Shown here: piece by piece, positions 9,317-17,735 of the stretch
Layout of the letters: each line of letters starts with the position of its first letter
Numbering within the stretch: position 1 is the first letter of the stretch
DNA from: Acidovorax sp.
GTDB lineage: Bacteria > Pseudomonadota > Gammaproteobacteria > Burkholderiales > Burkholderiaceae_C
NCBI RefSeq assembly: GCF_021287135.1
Contig: NZ_JAJTBB010000021.1
Coordinates: 62,001 to 126,000, forward strand
DNA length: 64,000 nt
Direction: 5' to 3'
Made by a program: the position numbers and the translations under genes
Notes under the pieces: generated by a model
Seen by the model: the letters and a program-made list of their open reading frames with translations, nothing else
What the model was told of the DNA's origin: nothing
The model's database searches: none

Positions 9317-10303
9317 TCAGGGATAGTGTTTGAAGAATTGATGGCGCATGCCAAGCAGCACCGACCGTATCCCCGTCTCCAGGTCTTGCGGTCGAAAGCC
9401 ATCGGCAAGGACGTGGGGGCTGTAGGTGTTGGAGGCCGTGTTGTCCGGGGTAGGCCAGAAGACAAAATACAGGGACCGATCCAGAACACGCTCCAGAAGG
9501 ACCAGCACCTCATGGACAGACGTGGGTTTCGCGGATGCCAACAGATAGGTATCATCTCGCGCGGCTTCCTGGATTTCGATTTTTTGCGCCATGAAAGTAG
9601 CGATGTCTCCCACCAAGACGTAGTCTCTTAAAGTCAGCGCTTCCGCGAAGATATTAGTCACATGTCCTCGCATGCCATTGTTGATGAGCGTAGCAATCAA
9701 TCCCAGCCGACTTTTCAGTGACACAAAGCCGTATACCGAACTCGGCCTATAGATGCGCTTGACTACTGGCCCCGCTACAGCCCGTAGTTGTTGCTCCTGC
9801 TCCAGCTTCAGCTGGCCATAAGGGCGCAGCGGCGCGGGTGGATCCCCCAGTCCAACATTTCGCTGCCCTTCATATAGGCCGCCGGCGGAACTAGTAAGGT
9901 GAAAACGGTGTACGGCCAGGGGCAGCATCTCCAGCAAACGGCTAGACAAAGCCATGACGGCCTGAAAGGCGCACAGTTCCAGGTCAAGCGTCGCCCAGCT
10001 CGAAGCGAACCCGCCCCGCCCGGCGCTCCAGACGATATCGAATGACATGCGGCTGGCGGTTGTGCCGGCGTGCGCGTGGACGTTCACGCGCGCACGTACC
10101 CATCCGCAGATTGCATCCGCCTCATCCTCCCAGGTGCGTGATGCCGGCTGCCACGAAAACAAGAGCCGTGTGGCTTGCGAAAAACCACGGCGGGACAGTT
10201 CGGCGACGAGTGTCTCCCCGATCAAGCCAACACCAAAGACCAACACCCACTGAACGGTTGGCTCACCGCCCGGCTGCAGGACCGCGCGCTCCATGGCAAT
10301 CAA
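9317..10303 (-). CDS. NAD-dependent epimerase/dehydratase family protein (extended SDR)
   Basis: The 328-residue protein has a Rossmann motif VFGVGLIGETLV near residue 22, a serine block LTSSAGGLYEG near 137 and the catalytic YGQLK (YxxxK) near 161. This is the extended-SDR layout used for nucleotide-sugar epimerases, dehydratases and reductases. The start is TTG 10303, seven bases after GGAGA and overlapping the GT2 stop (TTGA); ATG 10294 is an alternative. It probably makes or modifies the sugar donor used by the adjacent GT2. The exact reaction cannot be assigned. Confidence 0.8.
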   Translation of the reverse strand: MIAMERAVLQPGGEPTVQWVLVFGVGLIGETLVAELSRRGFSQATRLLFSWQPASRTWEDEADAICGWVRARVNVHAHAGTTASRMSFDIVWSAGRGGFASSWATLDLELCAFQAVMALSSRLLEMLPLAVHRFHLTSSAGGLYEGQRNVGLGDPPAPLRPYGQLKLEQEQQLRAVAGPVVKRIYRPSSVYGFVSLKSRLGLIATLINNGMRGHVTNIFAEALTLRDYVLVGDIATFMAQKIEIQEAARDDTYLLASAKPTSVHEVLVLLERVLDRSLYFVFWPTPDNTASNTYSPHVLADGFRPQDLETGIRSVLLGMRHQFFKHYP

Positions 10304-11322
10304 GCGACCGTCTCCTTGAGGTATGAGGCAATGACCGCGTCGCCACTACGGTCGACGACAAAAAACGTGGGCTTGCCTTGCGCCCGCAAAACCAGGATGG
10401 ACAGGTACTCCAGGGCGGCACTGACCAAAAAGAGGGTCATGCCGCCAAACATCATGCTAGAGACAATCAAGGAACTCCACCCACGTGCTCCGAAAACACC
10501 TGGGAAAAAGAACTCCATGAACGCCACATAGGCGGCAAATGCGGCCCCGAACAGCATGGCCCCCACCCCGACGTACCCTCCGATACGCAAAGCCTTGACA
10601 CGGCTGGATATGACCAAGCGCCGCGCATGGGACAGCAGTTTGCGCATCGAGTAGCCACTCTTCTTGCCTTCGATGAAACGATGGTCCTTGATGTGTAAAG
10701 GCAGAGTGCCCGCGCGGCGGGAAAACCAGGACAAGGCGATGTCAAAATAGGTTTCGTGGCCACACACGCTGCTCGCCGAACGGGCGATAACGCCGCGAAT
10801 GACACGGAAGCTGCTGAATTTCAAAACGCTCATGTCGCCAGCTAAAATTGCCGTGATGCGCTTGGCCAAGCGCGAGCCGATATCCCGCAGAGGGCTTTCG
10901 TGAACGTCATTAACCGCATTTGCGTAAACGACGTCCAACTCGCCGGAAACCGCCACATTCAGCATCGCCGCGATATATTCCGGCGAGTGCTGTAGGTCCT
11001 CATCCATCGTAACCACCCAGTCGCCGCAGCTGTGCAATATGCCGGCGATAGTTGCCGGGTGCTGGCCGAAGTTACGTGAAAGGTGCAGCACCCGTACCCA
11101 GGCACAGTTAGCAGCCAGTTCGTCTAACACCCGTGCGGAGTCGTCAATGGCATCATCGTCTACAAAAATAACTTCTATCAGGCAGAGCGGCGCTGCGTCC
11201 TTTATCCATGCTTCGCGCACCCGTTCAATCGACTTTACAAGTTCCCGCAGATAGGGCGCACCCGAATAGACCGGTACCACCAAGGACACCAGAATCTTGT
11301 TGAGATTTTCTTCTGCGCTCAC
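10300..11322 (-). CDS. GtrB/DPM1-like family 2 glycosyltransferase with two C-terminal membrane helices
   Basis: The 340-residue protein has a GT2 domain (SLVVPVYSGA at 13-22, VIFVDDDAIDDSA near 50, the metal-binding TMDEDLQH near 100) and two membrane helices near 235-300. This is the layout of enzymes that load a sugar onto undecaprenyl phosphate (GtrB, ArnC, DPM1 types). The start is GTG 11322 with AAAGG upstream. It heads the gtr-like run, 246 bp after the PglD-like gene, and the higher GC here compared with the upstream O-antigen genes suggests a separate module. The overlap with the SDR indicates co-translation. Confidence 0.85.
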   Translation of the reverse strand: MSAEENLNKILVSLVVPVYSGAPYLRELVKSIERVREAWIKDAAPLCLIEVIFVDDDAIDDSARVLDELAANCAWVRVLHLSRNFGQHPATIAGILHSCGDWVVTMDEDLQHSPEYIAAMLNVAVSGELDVVYANAVNDVHESPLRDIGSRLAKRITAILAGDMSVLKFSSFRVIRGVIARSASSVCGHETYFDIALSWFSRRAGTLPLHIKDHRFIEGKKSGYSMRKLLSHARRLVISSRVKALRIGGYVGVGAMLFGAAFAAYVAFMEFFFPGVFGARGWSSLIVSSMMFGGMTLFLVSAALEYLSILVLRAQGKPTFFVVDRSGDAVIASYLKETVA

Positions 11323-11568
11323 TTCATTTACCTTTCAAAAGCTAGGCCACACACCAGCATCGACCTAATTTTCTTTCCATAACCACAGCCTCAATGACGC
11401 ACACGCCCGGGCACGGGAACGTCAACGCGGAGGAAAATCACTAGCCACCACGGTCATAATAATTGCATCTATTGGGCTGCAGAGTACTCTTAGCAACCGT
11501 GTTGGTGACTTATTACCATGCTGTCGGGCACCCTTGAGCCGATGCCATCGATGCGTTGCGAGTCGACA
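11323..11568. other. Intergenic gap between backbone O-antigen genes and gtr-like module
   Basis: At 246 bp this is the largest gap in the minus-strand run. A promoter for the gtr-like genes could lie here, but I see only weak hexamers and no clear terminator. Confidence 0.4.
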
Positions 11569-12195
11569 CTAACCTTTAGAGTGCGATCGAATCTTTTTGA
11601 CTGGCGCACCCACATAGGTACCTGGCTCAACAATGTCTCTCGTTACGACCGAGCCAGCTCCAACCGTAATTCTGTCGGAAATCGATACGCCATCAATTAC
11701 CACGGACCCAGCCCCGAGCATCGATAACCTGCCAACTCGGCTGCGGCCTGCCACCGTTGAGTTCACAGAAACATGCGTGAAATCTCCAACGATGCACTCG
11801 TGCTCCACGACACACCCGGTGTTTAAAATGCAACCGGTACCAATCTGAGCCATGGGACCGATATGACACATATCACCAACGAACGATCCCTCTCCAATTA
11901 CGCTACCGACACCAATGCTTGATGAGGGGGAAACGACGGCCAATAGTATCAGACCTGAATCAACTATCTGCTCGCACTGGGCCTTCCTTTTTAGCCCATC
12001 CCCCGAAGCCGCATGGGCAAATACCCAGGAGGCGTCCACCTCCTCCAAGCTCGGGACAACCCGATGGCCAAGAAAATTCTCACCAGACCTCGCGGTGTTC
12101 TCTACAAATATGAGATGCCTAAATCCTTGAGAAAGGGCGACATTCCCCACACTACGAGCATGACCTCCGAATCCAAAAATAATAAGCTTATCCAT
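11569..12195 (-). CDS. PglD/NeuD/PerB-type sugar acetyltransferase
   Basis: The 208-residue protein starts with the UDP/GDP-sugar binding motif LIIFGFGGHARSV and continues with left-handed beta-helix hexapeptide repeats (IGVGSVIGEGSFVGD, VGRLSMLGAGSVV, ITVGAGSVVTRD). This two-part layout is that of PglD-family N-acetyltransferases acting on 4-amino-4,6-dideoxy sugars; PerB acetylates GDP-perosamine. An upstream ATG at 12228 would add 11 residues, but the family normally begins at MDKLIIFG. It overlaps the preceding glycosyltransferase by 8 bases. With Gmd and a perosamine-synthase-like enzyme in the same run, N-acetylation of GDP-perosamine is the most economical role. Confidence 0.8.
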   Translation of the reverse strand: MDKLIIFGFGGHARSVGNVALSQGFRHLIFVENTARSGENFLGHRVVPSLEEVDASWVFAHAASGDGLKRKAQCEQIVDSGLILLAVVSPSSSIGVGSVIGEGSFVGDMCHIGPMAQIGTGCILNTGCVVEHECIVGDFTHVSVNSTVAGRSRVGRLSMLGAGSVVIDGVSISDRITVGAGSVVTRDIVEPGTYVGAPVKKIRSHSKG

Positions 12196-13828
12196 TTTCC
12201 GTTGACTCTCTACGGGTTGAAATGTCATCCAGCACTTGCATGTGCTCTCTTACCACATCAGACCAACTACGTTCAACCAATACGTCAAAAGCCCTTTTTT
12301 GAATCCCCAAAAGATAATCTTTATTATTCAAAGCCCATTCAATACGCTCCGCGCAATTTTTCCAGCTATAAGGATCAAAAAAAGTCACTTCTTGCAAGAC
12401 GGATTCGGTAAGTACTTCTTCCGCAACATCGATCCTCGACATAACGACCGGCGTACCAACCGACAGCGCTTCAGTGAAGGTAAAAGGACATCCACCCTCA
12501 CTCAAAGTAGGATTTACTGCCAAATCTGCCAGCTTGTAGCAAGCTGCAAGCTCCGTAGCCGTCAACCGTGGCAAAAATATTACATCATTCTGCAGCCGCT
12601 TGTCTTTAACGAAATTCCCGATCTCCGGTATGAGTGAGGGATCACCAGTCAAAATAAGTTTATGACCCACATATCTTCTTCGCAAGAGATGTTCATACGC
12701 GCGAAGCAACGTTAAAATATTCTTATTTGGGCGGAATTGACTGGCATAGAAAATAAATTTAAGGTTTGCTACTTGCAACAGGGAGGTATAAGTCGGGTTG
12801 GCGCCGCGCTGAAATGCATTTTGCAATTGAGACTGGCAAAAATACTTGGACGCGAGTTCGTTATCGGGAAACCCGCTAATCTCCACTAAACGATGAAGCA
12901 CACTAGGAGCATGCGGTATAACCGCAACCTTATTTTGCTCCACGCCATATTTTTCAACAAGCGTTTTCCACTTCACCGACTCACTATAAGTGACAAAATG
13001 ACTACAAAGTCTTATTGAATCTTCGATAATTTCAAAAGTACGCGCAAATCTTTCACCCCCAACACCGGCGAATCCAACAGGAAAATCCGACAATACCACA
13101 TCTGGTACACACATTAATCGTGGTGCCTCGATGGAATGAAAAGAAGGCCAAAAAGCGGTAGGACAATACCAGGCAACAACATTCGTTCTTTCGACAATTT
13201 TCTGCATGCGTGAAATTTCACGCTCGTGCATTTCATCAAAAAGACCTAAGACCCAATTCTTGCTCTCCGGCTTTTCAAGCAGGGACGCCGACTTTTGAAG
13301 CAGCCGCACCCAACGCATGCTCTGAAAACGCACAGTCAAAAACGGTTTTAAAATGATTACCCATCGAGTAAGCGCTGAAAAAACCAATATCGGCGACACT
13401 ACCGCCGCCAGCGGCAGCACAACCAGCAGCGATGGCAGGACAAAAGCAAGAAAGACAAAAAGAGTCCAGACGTCGTGGACGGCCACCGCACGGGATGTTA
13501 GCGAGCGCCACGCAAAACCGGCCTGGGCCACCATTTTTGATGAAAATTGCGAGAACCAACCCTTTCGTTTTCTATATTTACTGTACTTTCTTAATAATTC
13601 ATACAGCTTTAGTATATACGGCTTCCCATCGGGACATTCTAATTTATAAACTCGCGATGAAACATTCTCACTTTCAAAGAGCTCCTGCAAGCTTTCCTTA
13701 GTCCAGCTTGGGCAAACAATGGTAAACCTAACATTCGATAATTCATGAGCGCCATTCAAGAACATGGCCAGATGCCTCCCGAGACCTTGATCGCGCAGGT
13801 CTACAGTAGGCGGATAAGCCACATACAT
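12188..13828 (-). CDS. Family 4-like glycosyltransferase with central membrane segments
   Basis: The 546-residue protein begins with YVAYPPTVDLRDQGLGRHLA, a GT-B N-domain. It has an unusual hydrophobic insertion at about 125-165, and ends with the GT4 donor-binding block KFIFYASQFRPNKN and TLSEGGCPFTFTEALSVGTP (EX7E type). I chose ATG 13828 because AAAGGA precedes it at proper spacing; ATG 13849 would overlap the previous gene by 10 bases. GT4 enzymes with GDP-sugar donors commonly build mannose or perosamine chains. Its low GC matches the neighbouring serotype genes. The linkage made is unknown. Confidence 0.8.
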   Translation of the reverse strand: MYVAYPPTVDLRDQGLGRHLAMFLNGAHELSNVRFTIVCPSWTKESLQELFESENVSSRVYKLECPDGKPYILKLYELLRKYSKYRKRKGWFSQFSSKMVAQAGFAWRSLTSRAVAVHDVWTLFVFLAFVLPSLLVVLPLAAVVSPILVFSALTRWVIILKPFLTVRFQSMRWVRLLQKSASLLEKPESKNWVLGLFDEMHEREISRMQKIVERTNVVAWYCPTAFWPSFHSIEAPRLMCVPDVVLSDFPVGFAGVGGERFARTFEIIEDSIRLCSHFVTYSESVKWKTLVEKYGVEQNKVAVIPHAPSVLHRLVEISGFPDNELASKYFCQSQLQNAFQRGANPTYTSLLQVANLKFIFYASQFRPNKNILTLLRAYEHLLRRRYVGHKLILTGDPSLIPEIGNFVKDKRLQNDVIFLPRLTATELAACYKLADLAVNPTLSEGGCPFTFTEALSVGTPVVMSRIDVAEEVLTESVLQEVTFFDPYSWKNCAERIEWALNNKDYLLGIQKRAFDVLVERSWSDVVREHMQVLDDISTRRESTENG

Positions 13829-13839
13829 GCCGTAGTCCT

Positions 13840-16125
13840 TTACATGCATGCACGCACCTCACTCCAATAGCTATATGACATGTTTTCAACGCTGTGCAAT
13901 GCCAATTGCTCCTTGGATGGTAAGCGGCCCCTCAGATCTTTCACATTGCCTTCCATATACTTCAGCTGAAGAGCCATGTTACGGCTGGAATTCGGGTCCA
14001 TCCATGTTAGCTCCAAAGCGTATTTGGCATCTATCTCACGCATTGCAGGGTAATCGCTAGAAAGTGCGGGAACACCCAATGAGGCAGCTTCTATCACACT
14101 GAAGGTACCGTTATCTATCAGGCCTGCGTGCCACAGAAACTTTGCTCGCGTAAGAAGATCGCAATATTTTTGATCGGAAATTTCACCTAACCAAGACACA
14201 TGTTTGCGCAGTGCGGCGCTACGCTCGAAGATCGACGATATCGCTTTATGATGTTCATAGGAGCCGTTTAATATATCCTCGGTGTTAACCCCCGTGACCA
14301 TGCAGCCAAGTTCACCTCCCAGCTCTTCATAGTAAATCCGAAGTGCTTCGGCGGCATTGCGGTGATTTTTATGAGGGGCGGCATTAGTAGTCCATACAAA
14401 GTACTCTTGAGCGCTCGGCGCAGCCACTGTCTCAAGCAGCTCTGTCTTGATTTCTGGTGGCAACATCGGAACGTGTGCAATCTTCGATTTCTCAATACCC
14501 GCGTATTGAAGAGCATCCTGTCCTGTGAAGTCAGTTGTGACCAATATTTTTTCAGCACCTCTTGCCGCATTGATGAATGCCATGTTCGCATCACCCGAAA
14601 CAACGTCTTGGTAGCGTTGAATATAATCATAAACCATCAGAACGTAAGGCCTTATGGGCAACAGTGCATGGCGAATTCGATCACTCACAAAAACCCAGAG
14701 ATCACAATCCGTCATTTGCTGAATATTGTCATCAGGAACCATGTAGGCGTCAGATGCGGGCTCCCAATCTTTATGACCAGCATATAGCATCGCACGGCGC
14801 GCTTCAGCAGGCGATATAATTTTCCATGCAAACGATCTTCGACTGATGTCAGGATGCAGGCCCTGAAAATCGTCTTCCGTATATGCAGAGTCGGCATTAA
14901 TATGAGCGAAAATTATTTCAGCTTCCTCGCCCCACTTTCTGCTGCCAAGAAGTAAGGCTTTCGCCAGCGCCAATGCGCCCCGCAAGCTGCCACCCCGATA
15001 CTCCACAGGAAGAATTACTGCGACTTTTTTCTTCTTTTTTAACATCGGCCTGAGAGACTTTTCCGCCCGCCGAATTTCGACTTCAGATGCAATACGCTCT
15101 AAACCGATGCGCCACGCCGCCTCACAGTTTTCAGTCCGCATGGATTCAAGTAACACAACTTGGGTCTTTCGAACATGTTCTGTAAACTCATCATCACCCC
15201 CAAGAATGCGTTCAATCTTCTTTCTGGCTTCTTTTATAGTTGAGCAGCGGCCAGGAAGTTTTTCACCGCCAAGGCGATCAAGCATCCCACCCTCCATAAA
15301 GACCAAGGGCATGCCCGTTCTGATAGCCTCAAACGGATGATAATGTATGTGATTTGGCTCCTGGGATTGATAAAACATGACCCGACTCTGAGTCATATTT
15401 TCAACATGCTGCTCGTTCGTAACATACCCCAGAATACGGGGGTCAGAAACATAAACAGGCTGAGAGCCTGCTATTACACAGTCCAAATCGCCAAATGCAT
15501 CACAAAAATCCTGGTAAATTTTTTTATAATAATCATTAAATCCAATAGATGGACAAACAAAATATATTTGCCTCTTTTCGCCTCGCCAAATATCTTTTAC
15601 AACGGAATTTGCAATTCCGAGCGGCAAATAAACCCTTCGCGTCTGAAGGTAGGACGGCTCAGAATCTGCCAAATGGGGATACGCTTCTCCAAAATAGAAA
15701 CGCGAGCCAACTTTCTCAATATTGCCTCGCTGTTTGAAGTACCTTGCCAAACTGCCGTACGACTGTGAGGAATCCAGACCGTAGGCCCGCCATAATATCG
15801 CTCCTTTGAAATAGCGTGCAGCTTGGCTTAAGACATCAGGCTGATGCAAGATGAAAAAAAGGAGATCAAAATTTTTGTTAGCAACTTCCCATGCCTCAGG
15901 ATCGGCCCCACCGTACCAGTTCGCGTCATTCAGAATTTGGAGATCGGCTGCTGAAATTTGTAAATTTTCGTCTTCGGAGTAATCGACATTTGCACTGCGG
16001 AATGAAGGGTCCGTGGGATAACGTTTGGGCAGAAAAATCTGCGATACCCCGACTCTTTTGAGCATCGGTACTTCAAAATTTCTGGCCGAAGTGTGGTTCA
16101 AGAGCCACATTACTCTCAAGTTCAT
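13840..16125 (-). CDS. Large two-domain glycosyltransferase
   Basis: The 761-residue protein appears to contain two GT-B modules. The N-terminal one (residues about 1-350) ends with a FEAIRTGMPLVFMEGG-like donor block. The C-terminal one (about 360-750) has WTTNAAPHKNHRNAAEAL and FSVIEAASLGVPALSSDYPA, typical of GT4. A KKKKK linker near 358 separates them. Tandem glycosyltransferases in ABC-dependent O-antigen loci often polymerise the chain and form two linkages. The start is ATG 16125, directly after an in-frame TTG. The gene is low in GC and lies 66 bp downstream of wzt. Confidence 0.8.
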   Translation of the reverse strand: MNLRVMWLLNHTSARNFEVPMLKRVGVSQIFLPKRYPTDPSFRSANVDYSEDENLQISAADLQILNDANWYGGADPEAWEVANKNFDLLFFILHQPDVLSQAARYFKGAILWRAYGLDSSQSYGSLARYFKQRGNIEKVGSRFYFGEAYPHLADSEPSYLQTRRVYLPLGIANSVVKDIWRGEKRQIYFVCPSIGFNDYYKKIYQDFCDAFGDLDCVIAGSQPVYVSDPRILGYVTNEQHVENMTQSRVMFYQSQEPNHIHYHPFEAIRTGMPLVFMEGGMLDRLGGEKLPGRCSTIKEARKKIERILGGDDEFTEHVRKTQVVLLESMRTENCEAAWRIGLERIASEVEIRRAEKSLRPMLKKKKKVAVILPVEYRGGSLRGALALAKALLLGSRKWGEEAEIIFAHINADSAYTEDDFQGLHPDISRRSFAWKIISPAEARRAMLYAGHKDWEPASDAYMVPDDNIQQMTDCDLWVFVSDRIRHALLPIRPYVLMVYDYIQRYQDVVSGDANMAFINAARGAEKILVTTDFTGQDALQYAGIEKSKIAHVPMLPPEIKTELLETVAAPSAQEYFVWTTNAAPHKNHRNAAEALRIYYEELGGELGCMVTGVNTEDILNGSYEHHKAISSIFERSAALRKHVSWLGEISDQKYCDLLTRAKFLWHAGLIDNGTFSVIEAASLGVPALSSDYPAMREIDAKYALELTWMDPNSSRNMALQLKYMEGNVKDLRGRLPSKEQLALHSVENMSYSYWSEVRACM

Positions 16126-16191
16126 CAAAAGTGTCCCATCCTGATTCGATCAATAACGTCCAGATTCCGAAAAGTACTTCCTTTTATTCCC

Positions 16192-16956
16192 TTATACAGA
16201 CGGAATCCCGGCTGCATTTTTTTCTTTATAATACTGGACAGCCTCATCAATCGGCCCATCAAAGACAATATTCCCCTGCTGGAGCACCAGGCCTCGCACA
16301 CATAATCTTTTTAGCGCTGCAAAGTCATGCGATGCCAGTATCAAAATTTCAGCGTGCTCTATCAGATCTGAAATCCGCTGTTTCGCTTTTTCCATGAAAT
16401 TTGCGTCCCCCGCCCCGATAACTTCGTCCAGCAAAAGGATATCTCCGCCAACTGACGTAGAAATAGCAAATGCCAATCTCACTTGCATACCAGCAGAGTA
16501 AGTTTTGATCGGATAGTCAATAAAATGGCCCAGGCCAGCGAAATCCACGATTTCTTTTTGCTTTTCTCGCATGAAGGCCGGAGACAACCCAAGCAAAAGT
16601 CCACGATATAGTATGTTTTCACGGCCAGTTGCATCAGGTTCAAATCCAAGACTCAAATCAAATAGTGATCGGACCTGACCGCCAACCTTGACGCTGCCAC
16701 TAGATATGGGGTAAAGGCCAGCAACAGTTTTCAAGAAAGTACTCTTGCCCGCGCCGTTGTGTCCTATTAATCCAATACGCTCCCCTCCTTTCACCTCCAA
16801 CGATATGTTTTTGAGAGCATGAATATCCTCCATCTCAACGGACTTTTGGCCCCATCGAAACAGCTGGGATAATAGAGTTTTTAGAGATCGCTCTTTATAA
16901 GCCACAGCTGCATAATGCAAATTTACAGACTTTAACGATATGAATGGCGCCTTCAT
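16192..16956 (-). CDS. wzt: Polysaccharide ABC transporter ATP-binding protein (Wzt/KpsT-like, short form)
   Basis: The 254-residue ATPase has Walker A GHNGAGKST near residue 65, signature YSAGMQVRLAFA near 150, Walker B DILLLDEV near 175 and the switch His in LASHDF. It pairs with the permease that precedes it; the ATG at 16956 overlaps the permease stop (ATGA). The protein ends soon after the nucleotide-binding domain, so the C-terminal carbohydrate-binding domain found in many O-antigen Wzt proteins is absent. That resembles KpsT, TagH and the short O-antigen exporters. A longer frame to 17001 exists but lacks family similarity. Confidence 0.9.
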   Translation of the reverse strand: MKAPFISLKSVNLHYAAVAYKERSLKTLLSQLFRWGQKSVEMEDIHALKNISLEVKGGERIGLIGHNGAGKSTFLKTVAGLYPISSGSVKVGGQVRSLFDLSLGFEPDATGRENILYRGLLLGLSPAFMREKQKEIVDFAGLGHFIDYPIKTYSAGMQVRLAFAISTSVGGDILLLDEVIGAGDANFMEKAKQRISDLIEHAEILILASHDFAALKRLCVRGLVLQQGNIVFDGPIDEAVQYYKEKNAAGIPSV

Positions 16957-17735
16957 AGATAAAAAATAACCTTTCTTTCTGCACGACAGCCTACCATCCA
17001 CGCTATAAAAGCAAGCAAAGCAGCACTGGCAAGCGCGTAAGCATAATTTTCTGTCGCCGGCCAGCGTCCGTTCAGCAGAGGCGCGCGCACCAACTGAAGC
17101 AAGTGATAGATCGGGTTAAAGTCCACCAGAAAATCCAACCCACCCTGACGAAACATCTTTTCTTCAAAATAGACAGGCGACAAGAACCATAGTGCTTGCA
17201 TTACCAGCCCAGTGAAATGCGGGACGTCGCGAAAGCGCACTCCAATATACGCGAGAAGCGTCGCAAGAGGCCAAAGAATCAAGCCAATGATAGGAAATAT
17301 GGTAAGCGTCGAAAGCCAGTGCAAACCTATATTTTGCGGTAGAACTATTGCGGACCACCCATAAAGAGCAATACTCGCCAGTCCTAACACGACCAAGTTA
17401 CTGAGGACTGTACGTAAGGTGTATATTGCAAGCGGGTGTCTGCATTGCTTTATGTAAGCATCCGCCTGTACGAAAGATAATGCCCCTCCCGTAACACAAG
17501 CCGTCACGCATTCCCATACGACAATTCCAGAAAGAATATAAGGCGCATAAGTATAAATATCAACCCTTAACATTTTACTCAACACCACAGCAAGCAAGAG
17601 CGTCATGCCAAGTGGCTGAATAATCGTCCATAAAATACCAAAAAACGACCTCCTCCATCTGGACCGCAAATCCGAGGCAACCAAATGCATCCAAAAATAT
17701 CGAGCCTTCCAGATACCGTGAACATATGAATTCAA
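16953..17735 (-). CDS. wzm: Polysaccharide ABC transporter permease (Wzm/KpsM-like)
   Basis: The 260-residue protein has six predicted membrane helices and the ABC-2 polysaccharide-export signature (SDLRSRWRRSFFGILWTIIQ at 21-40, RFRDVPHF near 165, NPIYHLLQLVRAPLL near 208). It exports undecaprenyl-linked glycan across the inner membrane. There is no in-frame ATG near the N-terminus. TTG 17735, five bases after GAGGTGG, is the likely start and overlaps the stop of the upstream gene (TTGA), indicating tight coupling. Confidence 0.9.
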   Translation of the reverse strand: MNSYVHGIWKARYFWMHLVASDLRSRWRRSFFGILWTIIQPLGMTLLLAVVLSKMLRVDIYTYAPYILSGIVVWECVTACVTGGALSFVQADAYIKQCRHPLAIYTLRTVLSNLVVLGLASIALYGWSAIVLPQNIGLHWLSTLTIFPIIGLILWPLATLLAYIGVRFRDVPHFTGLVMQALWFLSPVYFEEKMFRQGGLDFLVDFNPIYHLLQLVRAPLLNGRWPATENYAYALASAALLAFIAWMVGCRAERKVIFYL

